Shown one piece after another: positions 36,211 through 44,992 of a stretch of DNA of 64,000 nt (the first letter of the stretch is position 1; each line of letters starts with the position of its first letter). The stretch comes from Bacilliculturomica massiliensis. GTDB taxonomy: Bacteria; Bacillota; Clostridia; Peptostreptococcales; Anaerovoracaceae. The notes beneath the pieces are model-generated. The model was not told the origin of the DNA. It saw nothing but the letters and a program-made list of their open reading frames with translations, and searched no databases. Made by a program: the position numbers and the translations under genes. The stretch is taken from the NCBI RefSeq assembly GCF_900605495.1, contig NZ_LR027602.1, positions 1 through 64,000 on the forward strand, given 5' to 3'.

Positions 36211-37625
36211 TGGCGCTGGCAAAAGATTATGATTCCGTAATGGGAAGATCCAACGATATTATGAAGGAAGCGCTGGGATTTGACTACAAACAGTTTGAAT
36301 CCGGTTCCGTCGCCTTCGATTACGAAGCGCTCATGAGAGCAACGGGCTATACCCTGGAAGAGATCAACAGGATCCAGAGCAGAACAGGCGTGGGCAATAC
36401 GCCGCTGTTAGAGCTGAGAAACCTCTCCGCTCTGTCCAGAAAATATGCGAAGCCGGGATACGGCGCAAGAATTTTTGCGAAGGACGAGATGGCCAACGCT
36501 TCCGGAAGTTTCAAAGCCAGAAGAGCGGCCTGCGCTGTAGCTCACGCCAAGAAGCTGGGCTACAAGGGCGTTATGGCGTCCACTTCCGGAAACTACGGCG
36601 CTGCGGTGGCGTCTCAGGCTGCTATGCAGGGCCTGCAGTGCATCATCGTTCAGGAGTGCTTCGACTCCCACGGCGTGGGCCAGCCGGAGATCATCGAGAA
36701 GGCCAGAGCCTGTGAAGCTTACGGTGCAGAGGTCCTTCAGCTGACCGTAGGACCCGAGCTGTTCTACACCTTCCTGTCCGTACTGGAAGACACGGGATAC
36801 TTCAACGCTTCCCTGTATTCGCCTTTCGGCATCGCCGGAATCGAGACTCTGGGATATGAGATCGCGATGCAGTGCAGAGAGCTGCTGGGCAAAGATCCGG
36901 AGATGGTAGTCTGCACCAACGCCGGCGGCGGAATGATGACTGGTACTGCCCGCGGCCTGCTGAAGGCCGGAGCGACAGGCACCAAGATGGTAGCCGCCTC
37001 CATCGATCTGACCGGTCTGCACATGGCTTCCGACAAGCAGTTCAACCTGAAGGCCTGCACCACCGGACACACTGGGTTCGGCGTGCCTTACGCGACGGAT
37101 CCGGATCACTCCGACGTTCCCAGAAGCGCTGCCAGACCGCTGCGCTACATGGACCGTTATGTGACCGTTACACAGGGCGAAGTCATGTACATGACGGAAG
37201 CTCTGGCGAATCTGGAAGGTCTGGAGAGAGGACCTGCAGGAAATACCGCTCTGGCGGCTGCTTTCTCTCTGGCTCAGGAGCTGCCCGAGGACGCGGTCAT
37301 CGTTATCAGTGAGACCGAGTACACCGGCGCAGGAAAGCACGTTCAGCCGCAGCTGGCCTTTGCGAGAAAGAACGGCATCGACATCCACTTCGGCGATCCC
37401 GCCGCAGAAGATAAGCCGGGCGTAAACATCATCCTGCCCAAGGATCCGGGATACATCAAGTGCAAGAACGCTGATCTGGAGCACTTCAGAGCTTCTCTGA
37501 TCAAGAAGTCCGTAAAGGCGCACTGCCCGGACAAGAGCAAGCTGACCGACGCCGACCTTCAGTTCCTGGCGGAAGAGACCAAGAGCGACATCGCTTTCGT
37601 ACAGAAGGTATTAGAGACGCTGTAG
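36210..37625 (+). CDS. ortB: 2-amino-4-oxopentanoate thiolase, PLP-binding beta subunit
   Basis: 471 residues of the fold-type II PLP family (tryptophan synthase beta/threonine synthase-like). Lys102 in ASGSFKARR is the likely Schiff-base lysine, STSGNYGAAVASQAA binds substrate, and TNAGGGMMTGTA resembles the phosphate-binding Gly loop. It carries out the CoA-dependent thiolysis with OrtA. Translational coupling with ortA (one-base overlap) and its position after ord make the identification secure. Confidence 0.95.
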   Translation: MALAKDYDSVMGRSNDIMKEALGFDYKQFESGSVAFDYEALMRATGYTLEEINRIQSRTGVGNTPLLELRNLSALSRKYAKPGYGARIFAKDEMANASGSFKARRAACAVAHAKKLGYKGVMASTSGNYGAAVASQAAMQGLQCIIVQECFDSHGVGQPEIIEKARACEAYGAEVLQLTVGPELFYTFLSVLEDTGYFNASLYSPFGIAGIETLGYEIAMQCRELLGKDPEMVVCTNAGGGMMTGTARGLLKAGATGTKMVAASIDLTGLHMASDKQFNLKACTTGHTGFGVPYATDPDHSDVPRSAARPLRYMDRYVTVTQGEVMYMTEALANLEGLERGPAGNTALAAAFSLAQELPEDAVIVISETEYTGAGKHVQPQLAFARKNGIDIHFGDPAAEDKPGVNIILPKDPGYIKCKNADLEHFRASLIKKSVKAHCPDKSKLTDADLQFLAEETKSDIAFVQKVLETL

Positions 37626-37657
37626 ATCTGAGAGCAGAGATACCGTCATAAAATCAA

Positions 37658-37696
37658 GACAATTTTCCGATCGGAGATTCCGGCCGGAAAATTGTC
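37658..37696 (+). other. Intercistronic hairpin between ortB and oraS
   Basis: GACAATTTTCCG (37658-37669) pairs perfectly with CGGAAAATTGTC (37685-37696) around a 15-base loop that can itself pair. No T-run follows. It may stabilise or separate the oraSE message. Confidence 0.65.
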
Positions 37697-37735
37697 CGTT
37701 AGTGTGAAGCAATTAGATGGATGAAGGAGAAAAAG

Positions 37736-38098
37736 ATGAAAAGAGCAGATGATTTTCAGGAAAGAAGAAAGCATATCGCGAATCTTTCCGACGAAGAGCT
37801 GTATGCAAGATTTTGGGAGCTCACCGATAAAGTTGTAGATCCCCTTCTCGACCTGGGAAAGAAAAATACTACCCCTTCTGTTGAACGTGCCGTTCTGCTG
37901 AGAATGGGAATTTCCTCTCTGGAAACGCAGAAAATCGTAAATAACTGCATGGACCACGGTCTCATGGGAAAAGGCTGCGGCCACTGCGTGTACAAATTAT
38001 CGAAGGCCAACAACATCAGCATTCCCGAAGCCGGCACCATGCTGGCTAACGGCGAGGGCTGGGATGTGGTCGTAGACGCGTTCAAGGGAGGTAAATAA
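37736..38098 (+). CDS. oraS: D-ornithine 4,5-aminomutase, small subunit
   Basis: A 120-residue protein starting at the ATG at 37736 (GGAGAAAAAG just upstream). It has the OraS pattern: ANLSDEELYARFWELTDKVV, then TPSVERAVLLRMGISSLE and GKGCGHCVYKLSK. OraS forms an alpha2beta2 complex with OraE and is needed for the radical 1,2-amino shift turning D-ornithine into 2,4-diaminopentanoate. The oraE gene starts 2 bases after its stop. Confidence 0.94.
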   Translation: MKRADDFQERRKHIANLSDEELYARFWELTDKVVDPLLDLGKKNTTPSVERAVLLRMGISSLETQKIVNNCMDHGLMGKGCGHCVYKLSKANNISIPEAGTMLANGEGWDVVVDAFKGGK

Positions 38099-38100
38099 AA

Positions 38101-40320
38101 ATGACAGATGTATTGAAGCCCAATGAAAAGCTGGATATAGTAGAGCTGCTGAAAGACCTTGACAAATATGCTCCCAGACGCAGAGGCTGGACCTGGAGAA
38201 AGCCGGCGCCCGGACTGAAGATGGGTCCCTTTGAGTACAAAGACGCGTCCGAGCCCATGAAGAACGGCGTGCCCCTTCCGCCGGCAAAATACTTCGAGAA
38301 TATCGACCCGCAGCCGACGCCGACCATCACCACTGAGATCGCTTCCGGCCGGTTCGAGGACGATATCCGCAGAATGAGAATGGCCGCATGGCACGGCGCA
38401 GACCACATCATGGTAATCCGTCACATGGGACAGTCCCACATCGACGGCCTGATGGAAGGTACTCCGCAGGGTATCGGCGGCGTTCCGGTAACCAGAAAAC
38501 AGGTTCGCGCTCAGAGAAAGGCTCTGGACATGATCGAGGATGAGGTTGGCCGTCCGATCAACTATCATTCCTATGTTTCCGGCGTTGCCGGCCCTGACGT
38601 AGCCGTTATGTTTGCCGAGGAAGGCATCAACGGAGCGCATCAGGATCCCCAGTACAACGTACTTTACAGAGATATCAACTGCGTACGTTCTTTTGTAGAC
38701 GCCTGCGAATCCAAGAAGATTCTGCAGTGGGCTGAAATTCTGCAGATCGACGGCGCGCACAATGCCAACGCTACCGCCAGAGAAGCGTGGAAGGTCATGC
38801 CTGAGCTGATCGTACAGCACGCGATCAACTCCAGATTCTCCGAGAGAGTGGGAATCAAGCCGGAGAATATCAGCCTTTCCACCGTACCGCCTACCGCTAC
38901 GCCGGCTCCCTGTATGTACATGGACCTGCCCTATGCCGTGGCGCTGCGTGAGATGCTGAATCGCTACAAGATGAGAGCTCAGATGAACACCAAGTACATC
39001 GACTCCTCCGCCCGTGAAGCGACGGTGACCCACGTAATGAACATGTTTATTTCCAAGCTCACCAGCGCGGATATCCAGTCCACCATCACGCCGGACGAGG
39101 GAAGAAACGTTCCCTGGCACATCTACAACATGGAAGCCTGCGACACCGCGAAGCAGACGCTGATCGGTCTGGACGGCCTCATGGAGATGGTCGAGCTGAA
39201 GAAGGACGGCCCGCTGAGAGACAAAGTCAGAGAGCTGAAGGAGAAGGCTTGCCTGTTTATGGAAGAGATCGTTGAAGTAGGCGGTTACTTCCAGGCTGTT
39301 CAGGAAGGATTCTTCGTTGACTCCGCTGAATATCCCGAGAGAAACGGCGACGGTATCGCCCGTAAGATCGAGGGCGGCATCGGCTACGGCATGATCTTCC
39401 CCAGAGATGAGGATTACATGGCTCCTGTTACCGCGCACTACGGCTACAACAATGTTGAGCAGTACGGCGGAGATCCGGAGAACCCGTCGGCTCTGATCGG
39501 CGGCTGTACCTTCGAGGACAGAAGCAAGATCGTCTTCATCGACGAGCTGGACGACTTCGACAACGTGGCCAACAGACTTGCCGAGGTTGCCAAGTACAGA
39601 GACGGACACACCATCAAGCCTGAGATGGAATGGTGCGGAGACGGTACCATCATGCTCACCATGTGCCTGCCCACCTACAAGAGAGCTGCGGAGGCTGCCG
39701 CTGTTGAGATCGGCAAGCGCCTGGGCCTGGTGGATCCCGAGGTCATCAGCCGCGAGATCATGCAGGAGGCCGAGGGCACTAGAATCGAGCTGAAGGGCAA
39801 GGTGGCCTTCGACATCGATATCGACAAGCTGGAGATTCCGCCCGAACCGCATTATCTGAGCAACGACGAGCTGTATCACGAGTTCGAGCAGGTGAAGCAC
39901 ATGAAGGTCGTGTGCGCTACCGTGGGCGAGGATGAGCACTCCGTTGGTCTGCGTGAGATCATGAACATCAAGCACGGCGGCATCGAGAAGTGGGGCATTG
40001 AATGCGTCTATCTCGGCACCTCCGTTCCCGTTGAAAAGCTGGTGGACGCGGCCATCGAGGAGGACGCCGAGGCGATCCTGGCTTCCACCATCATTTCTCA
40101 CGACAACATCCATTATAAGAATATGAAGCGTATCAATGATCTCTGCGTAGAGAAGGGTATCCGCGACAAGGTAATCATCTGTGCCGGCGGAACGCAGGTC
40201 ATTCCCGAGGAAGCGGTGAAGACCGGTATCGACATGGGCTTCGGAAGAAACTCTCACGGTATCGACGTTGCCACCTTCCTGGCTGAGGAGAGACAGCGCA
40301 GAAGAGGCGAGCGCGAGTAA
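38101..40320 (+). CDS. oraE: D-ornithine 4,5-aminomutase, adenosylcobalamin/PLP subunit
   Basis: 739 residues. The large N-terminal part is the substrate/PLP TIM-barrel. The C-terminal Rossmann domain (~600-735) carries the B12 base-off signature DEHSVG, with Asp611, His613 as lower cobalt ligand and Gly616. Lys624, eleven residues after the His, matches the spacing of the PLP-binding lysine in the characterised enzyme (His618/Lys629 in C. sticklandii, from memory). It uses adenosylcobalamin and PLP to migrate the C5 amino group of D-ornithine to C4. A terminator-like hairpin follows at 40351. Confidence 0.96.
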   Translation: MTDVLKPNEKLDIVELLKDLDKYAPRRRGWTWRKPAPGLKMGPFEYKDASEPMKNGVPLPPAKYFENIDPQPTPTITTEIASGRFEDDIRRMRMAAWHGADHIMVIRHMGQSHIDGLMEGTPQGIGGVPVTRKQVRAQRKALDMIEDEVGRPINYHSYVSGVAGPDVAVMFAEEGINGAHQDPQYNVLYRDINCVRSFVDACESKKILQWAEILQIDGAHNANATAREAWKVMPELIVQHAINSRFSERVGIKPENISLSTVPPTATPAPCMYMDLPYAVALREMLNRYKMRAQMNTKYIDSSAREATVTHVMNMFISKLTSADIQSTITPDEGRNVPWHIYNMEACDTAKQTLIGLDGLMEMVELKKDGPLRDKVRELKEKACLFMEEIVEVGGYFQAVQEGFFVDSAEYPERNGDGIARKIEGGIGYGMIFPRDEDYMAPVTAHYGYNNVEQYGGDPENPSALIGGCTFEDRSKIVFIDELDDFDNVANRLAEVAKYRDGHTIKPEMEWCGDGTIMLTMCLPTYKRAAEAAAVEIGKRLGLVDPEVISREIMQEAEGTRIELKGKVAFDIDIDKLEIPPEPHYLSNDELYHEFEQVKHMKVVCATVGEDEHSVGLREIMNIKHGGIEKWGIECVYLGTSVPVEKLVDAAIEEDAEAILASTIISHDNIHYKNMKRINDLCVEKGIRDKVIICAGGTQVIPEEAVKTGIDMGFGRNSHGIDVATFLAEERQRRRGERE

Positions 40321-40350
40321 AAAGAAGCTGCTGACCGCAGATTGAAAAAT

Positions 40351-40385
40351 AAAGAGGGCTAGGGCGTATGCCCGGCCCTCTTTTT
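40351..40385 (+). terminator. Intrinsic terminator-like hairpin after oraE
   Basis: AGAGGGC (40353-40359) pairs with GCCCTCT (40375-40381), with an inner GGC-GTAT-GCC stem, followed by TTTTT. It lies inside the apparent operon, 40 bases before the next gene, and may attenuate expression of the reactivase and racemase relative to oraSE. Confidence 0.8.
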
Positions 40386-40424
40386 GATCGGAAAAGGGGT
40401 TTGGCAGAGGAAAGGAATAACTAT

Positions 40425-42032
40425 ATGAAAGTTGACGTATTAGTTGCCGAGATCGGTTCCACTACGACTGTAGTGAATGCGTTCCAGGACATCAACACGG
40501 ATCATCCGGTGTTCTGGGCGCAGGGGCAGGCTCCCACTTCTGTCATGGACGGAGATGTGCGCATCGGTCTGCAGGGCGCCATCGACGACCTGTGCCAAAA
40601 GATGGGCATCGAGTCTTTGGAGTACAACGAGATGCTGGCCACCTCATCGGCGGCCGGCGGTCTGAAGATGACGGTGCACGGACTGGTCTATGATATGACT
40701 GCGAAAGCCGCGAAGGAAGCAGCGCTGGGGGCCGGCGGCATCATCCACTACATCACTGCCGGCAGACTTCGCCGCACCGATCTGCAGAAGATCAAAGATA
40801 TCAGGCCCAATCTGATCCTCATCGCGGGAGGCGTGGATTTCGGCGAGAGGGACACGGCCATTTACAATGCGGAGATGATCCGCTCCCTGAATCTGGGCGT
40901 ACCTGTCATCTATGCGGGAAATGTGGAAAATCAGGATGAGATGAAGCTGATCTTCGACGAGGAGAGCGGTAGCAGGCTCTATCTGGTGGAGAACGTCTAT
41001 CCCAAGATCGACGATCTGAACGTAGAGCCGGCCCGTGAAGTGATCCAGGGCGCTTTTGAAGACCATATTATCCACGCGCCGGGGATGGAACACGTCCGCG
41101 ACATGGTAAACGGGCCTATTATTCCCACGCCCGGCGCGGTGATGGAGTGTACGAAACTCCTCAACGACTGCATCGGAGACGTGGTGACCATCGACGTAGG
41201 CGGCGCGACCACAGACGTGCATTCCGTATGCGAGGAATCCGATCTGGTGGCACGGATCATGACCAGCCCCGAACCGAAGGCAAAGCGTACCGTTGAAGGG
41301 GATCTGGGCGTCTACGTCAACCAGAAAAATATAGTCGAGATCATCGGCAGAGAAGAACTGGAGGAAGATCTGCCCGGCGTGGATCTGGATAAGGTGATGG
41401 CTGAGTACAAGGCGATCCCCAAGAACGATCAGGAGCGGGCCTATGTGGAACGTCTCACAAAGGAAGCCGTCATCCGTTCGGTGGAACGCCACGCGGGTCA
41501 GATCCGCTATATCTATGGTCCCTCGGGCCGCAGCACTGTGGCTGAGGGCAAGGACCTGACACAGGTAAAATACATCATCGGCACGGGCGGAGCGCTCACG
41601 AGGCTTCCTCATCGGGTGGAGATCATGGAGGAGATCGCAAAGCACAACGAGACCGGTCTGCTGCTCTTCCCCAGTGAAAGCGCGCAGATCCTGGTGGACA
41701 ATGATTATATTATGGCATCCTTGGGCGTGCTTTCCCGCAAATATAGGGAAGGCGCCATCCGCCTGCTGGAACAGAGCCTGAATTTCAAGTTTCCCAGCGA
41801 GGAGGAGAGGGCCAACAGAGGAAAGCCCGCTTATCTGGCGGAGCTGGAGCGTCTGGAAGCGGAACGTCTGGAAAAGGAACGGATCGAAGAAGAGCACAGA
41901 AAGCATCTGGAAGAAGAGGGCTGGGAGTGCGTGGACGGCCAGTACCGCAAAAAGCTGACAGAGGAAGAGAAGCAGCTGGAAGAGGCGGACGACAGACCGG
42001 TCAAGTGCGCGTTTGAGAGAGAACGCTGCTAG
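40425..42032 (+). CDS. GlmL/MutL-like protein of ornithine degradation (putative aminomutase reactivase)
   Basis: The start at 40425 follows AAAGGAAT; the frame extends upstream into the terminator without a ribosome site. The 535-residue protein has the actin/ASKHA ATPase motifs DVLVAEIGSTTTVV at the N-terminus and VTIDVGGATTDVHSV near residues 260-275. It resembles GlmL/MutL, the partner of glutamate mutase, and I infer a role in reactivating or loading B12 in OraSE. The last ~60 residues are charged and helical (ELERLEAERLEKERIEEE), a probable coiled coil. It lies between oraE and orr as in other ornithine clusters. Confidence 0.88.
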   Translation: MKVDVLVAEIGSTTTVVNAFQDINTDHPVFWAQGQAPTSVMDGDVRIGLQGAIDDLCQKMGIESLEYNEMLATSSAAGGLKMTVHGLVYDMTAKAAKEAALGAGGIIHYITAGRLRRTDLQKIKDIRPNLILIAGGVDFGERDTAIYNAEMIRSLNLGVPVIYAGNVENQDEMKLIFDEESGSRLYLVENVYPKIDDLNVEPAREVIQGAFEDHIIHAPGMEHVRDMVNGPIIPTPGAVMECTKLLNDCIGDVVTIDVGGATTDVHSVCEESDLVARIMTSPEPKAKRTVEGDLGVYVNQKNIVEIIGREELEEDLPGVDLDKVMAEYKAIPKNDQERAYVERLTKEAVIRSVERHAGQIRYIYGPSGRSTVAEGKDLTQVKYIIGTGGALTRLPHRVEIMEEIAKHNETGLLLFPSESAQILVDNDYIMASLGVLSRKYREGAIRLLEQSLNFKFPSEEERANRGKPAYLAELERLEAERLEKERIEEEHRKHLEEEGWECVDGQYRKKLTEEEKQLEEADDRPVKCAFERERC

Positions 42033-42088
42033 CGCGCCGGCGGCAAGAAGCCGGCTCCAGCCGCATCATAGTTAAGAGAGGAAACACG

Positions 42089-43192
42089 ATGTATCCAAGA
42101 GTAAATGTAGACCTGAGCAAGGTAAATCAGAACCTGGACGCGGTGAGCAGGATCACCCACGGCGGGAACTGCTCCATGATGATCGTCACCAAGGGCTTCT
42201 GCGCCGACGAGAAGATCGTGGCGGAGATCGCCAAACATCCCGGCGTGGACTTTCTGGCCGACTCCAGAATCAAGAATATAGCTGCCTACGCCGACCTGGC
42301 TCACCAGAACGGCAAGGAGACCGTCCTTCTGCGCCTGCCCATGGGAACAGAAGTGGACGAGGTGGTAAAATACGTAGACCTGAGCTTCAACTCTGAGCTT
42401 GCGACCATCCGTCTGCTGGACGAAGCCGCCGGAAAGGCCGGAAAAAAGCACAATATCCTGCTGATGATCGACCTGGGCGATCTGAGGGAGGGGATCTTCT
42501 TTCAGGAAGAGGACACCATCATGGAGACGGTGTCCGAGATCCTGAAGCTGGCTAATATCAACCTGTACGGCATCGGCGTAAACCTGACCTGCTACGGCGC
42601 GGTGATCCCCAAGAACGACAATCTGTCTATTCTTGTGGACATTGCCAAAAAGATCGAGGCAAAATTCGGCGTGAAGCTGGCCATGGTGTCGGGAGGAAAC
42701 TCCAGCTCCATCTATCTGCTGGGCGGCAACGACGTGCTGAAGAGCAGAGAGCTGCCGGAGGGAATCAACAATCTGCGTCTGGGCGAGTGCTTCATTCTGG
42801 GCAACGACACGGCTTACGGGACAAAGATCCCCGGGACCTGTTCCGACGCCCTTATTCTGGAGGCGGAGATCATCGAGCTGAAGAGCAAACAGTCCCTGCC
42901 CATCGGCGAGACCGGCGTGGACGCCTTCGGACAGAAGCCGGTCTACGAGGACAGAGGCGTCCGTAAGCGGGCCATCGTGGCTGTGGGACAGCAGGATATC
43001 ACCCTGGACAGCATGACGCCGGTGGACGAACGACTGGTGATCCTGGGCGGAAGCTCCGACCACACCATCGTGGACGTCACCGAAGCCGGAGACCAGTACA
43101 AGGTGGGAGACACCATCTCCTTTGAGCTGGGCTACGGCGGTATGCTGAAGGCCTTTACCAGCGCTTATGTGGACCGGGCTTACCGTAAATAG
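42089..43192 (+). CDS. orr: Ornithine racemase
   Basis: 367 residues of the alanine-racemase fold. The start at 42089 has AGAGAGG upstream. Lys35 in MIVTKGFCAD is the likely PLP lysine; MVSGGNSSSIYLL and RLGECFILGNDT match the PLP-phosphate and family motifs. It interconverts L- and D-ornithine, feeding the D-isomer to OraSE. It is the last gene before a good terminator (43277), closing the ornithine pathway operon. Confidence 0.94.
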   Translation: MYPRVNVDLSKVNQNLDAVSRITHGGNCSMMIVTKGFCADEKIVAEIAKHPGVDFLADSRIKNIAAYADLAHQNGKETVLLRLPMGTEVDEVVKYVDLSFNSELATIRLLDEAAGKAGKKHNILLMIDLGDLREGIFFQEEDTIMETVSEILKLANINLYGIGVNLTCYGAVIPKNDNLSILVDIAKKIEAKFGVKLAMVSGGNSSSIYLLGGNDVLKSRELPEGINNLRLGECFILGNDTAYGTKIPGTCSDALILEAEIIELKSKQSLPIGETGVDAFGQKPVYEDRGVRKRAIVAVGQQDITLDSMTPVDERLVILGGSSDHTIVDVTEAGDQYKVGDTISFELGYGGMLKAFTSAYVDRAYRK

Positions 43193-43276
43193 ACGATGCG
43201 AGGCGGCGCAGAAAGAAGCGCCTCCGGCATGATGCAGCCTGTCCGATTCCATACTTATAACGAACACAACGCAGAG

Positions 43277-43313
43277 AAGCTGCCTGAAATCCAGGCGGCT
43301 TTTCTGTTTTTTG
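43277..43313 (+). terminator. Intrinsic terminator after orr
   Basis: AAGCTGCCTG (43277-43286) pairs with CAGGCGGCTT (43292-43301; one mismatch) around AAATC, followed by a T-rich tail (TTCTGTTTTTT). Confidence 0.85.
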
Positions 43314-43419
43314 GTTACCCCCGGCTTTCTTTCGCCGCGTCGGCAAAACGGACGGTAAATATTCAGACTATTCCGATAAAAATTCAATTTAGTTTAGTAA
43401 ATGGGCAGTTTAGTTCATA

Positions 43420-43446
43420 TTGGAGAAAAAATGAACCCGATATAAT
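43420..43446 (+). promoter_or_regulatory. Possible sigma-70-type promoter for the NhaC-family gene
   Basis: A perfect TATAAT at 43441-43446 lies 46 bases before the ATG at 43492. The best -35 (TTGGAG at 43420) is only 15 bases away, so the call is modest. Confidence 0.4.
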
Positions 43447-43491
43447 CGAGATAGAAGCCGTCACTTAGGAGATGAAAGAGGGAGGTACATT

Positions 43492-44988
43492 ATGGAAAAG
43501 AAAGACACTGGCCAGGGCATTGCGGCGCCGGAGGAGGAAAACAAGGGTAAGCGGCTGGAATTTTACATCGGCCCCGTCGGGTCCGCCGTCCCGATCCTGT
43601 TTTTTATCGTGTGGGCGATCGGGTGCAGTTTTATCAACATTTCTACGGAACAGAGCCTGATCGTCGGCGCGGTGATCGGGCTCGCCATCGGACTCTTTCT
43701 CTGTAAAAATTCTGCGGACGAATATCTGGAAGCGCTGACGAAGGGGATGACCCAGTCCATTGCGGCCATCGCGATCGTGGCTTGGTTCTGGGCGGGCACC
43801 TTCGCTTCTATTCTTCAAGTGGGAGGACTGGTCCAGGGGCTTGTCTGGCTGGGCGTTTCCACGGGAGTAAGCGGCGCGCTGTTCACCACCATCACCTTTA
43901 TTCTATCCGCGGTGTTCGGCACGGCAGTGGGGACGGGCTACGGGACGCTGGTGGCGTTCAGCATGCTCATGTATCCCGCCGGCGTCCTTATGGGAGCCCA
44001 TCCGGTGGTATTGCTGGGAGCCATCCTCAGCGGCTCGGCTTTTGGAGACAATCTGGCGCCGGTATCGGATACGACGATCATCTCCGCCGCCACCCAGGAG
44101 ACGGATATCATGGGCGTGGTGCGGTCCAGGTTCAAGTATTGCATCATCGCTGCGATCCCGGCCTGCGTGCTGTTTATGGTGTTTGGAGGAACCGGGGTCG
44201 ATGTGACCAACTCGGCGGAATCCATGGCGCTGATCGATGCCTATGTCAATCCGAAGGGGCTGATATTGCTGATCCCCTTTGTCCTGGTTCTGGTCTTGGC
44301 TTTCCGGGGCAAGAACCTGATCTACTCGATCTCGTGGGGGATCATTACGGCTATTGCAGTGATCCTCATCGCAGGGCTGGGCACGGTGAAGGATATTCTG
44401 TATTTCAATGTGGAAGAAGGCGTGCTGGAAGGCGCTGTGGTAAACGGCATCGGAGGGTATCTGAACATGGCGGTGCTGATCATGCTGATCATGGCGGGAG
44501 GATATCTCATAACCGTTGGAAATCTGATGGCTATGCTGGAAAACGCTATCCTCAGCAGGGTGGGAAGCTCTGTGAAGAAGGCGGAGCTGGCGATCTGGGG
44601 TCTCGTGGCCCTGCTCAACTCCATGATGAGCGTCAACGCGGCGGCGGAGATCACGGCGGCGCCCTTTGTCAACAGCATCGGAAAGACCTTCAATATTCAT
44701 CCCTACAGGAGAGCGAACATGTTGGACGCCATCACGGCTGCCGGCGGCTTCGTCCTCCCCTGGAGCGGCGGCATTTTGCTGGGCGTCTCGACGATCAACG
44801 GACTGACCTCCACCTACGATTTTATTCCCAAAATGACCACCGGAGAAGTGTGGTTTACCGCTTTCCACGGCTGGATGCTGGTGATCGTCATGCTGGTGGC
44901 TGCGCTGACCAGCTGGGGGCTGCAGTATAAAGGACCGGACGGGAAACCTTGCAGGACCAATCAATTGATAAGCGGGAAAGGAAGGTAA
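43492..44988 (+). CDS. NhaC-family Na+/H+ antiporter
   Basis: A 498-residue membrane protein with GGGAGG before the ATG. Around twelve hydrophobic segments are visible, and the NhaC signatures GSAFGDNLAPVSDTTIISA and TGYGTLVAFSML are present. The family exchanges Na+ for H+; some members have been linked to amino-acid or organic-acid exchange. Its place between the ornithine and threonine genes, as in known ornithine clusters, suggests support of ornithine fermentation, either by pH/Na+ balance or by moving the amino acid itself. The latter is inference. Confidence 0.9.
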   Translation: MEKKDTGQGIAAPEEENKGKRLEFYIGPVGSAVPILFFIVWAIGCSFINISTEQSLIVGAVIGLAIGLFLCKNSADEYLEALTKGMTQSIAAIAIVAWFWAGTFASILQVGGLVQGLVWLGVSTGVSGALFTTITFILSAVFGTAVGTGYGTLVAFSMLMYPAGVLMGAHPVVLLGAILSGSAFGDNLAPVSDTTIISAATQETDIMGVVRSRFKYCIIAAIPACVLFMVFGGTGVDVTNSAESMALIDAYVNPKGLILLIPFVLVLVLAFRGKNLIYSISWGIITAIAVILIAGLGTVKDILYFNVEEGVLEGAVVNGIGGYLNMAVLIMLIMAGGYLITVGNLMAMLENAILSRVGSSVKKAELAIWGLVALLNSMMSVNAAAEITAAPFVNSIGKTFNIHPYRRANMLDAITAAGGFVLPWSGGILLGVSTINGLTSTYDFIPKMTTGEVWFTAFHGWMLVIVMLVAALTSWGLQYKGPDGKPCRTNQLISGKGR

Positions 44989-44992
44989 GCAA

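Noticed and set aside
37626-37735. Terminator between ortB and oraS
   Set aside because: The stem is perfect but has no T-run, and the genes belong to one pathway, so it is listed as an intercistronic hairpin.
37756-40257. 833-codon antisense frame opposite oraE
   Set aside because: oraE is unmistakable on the + strand; the antisense protein has no family features.
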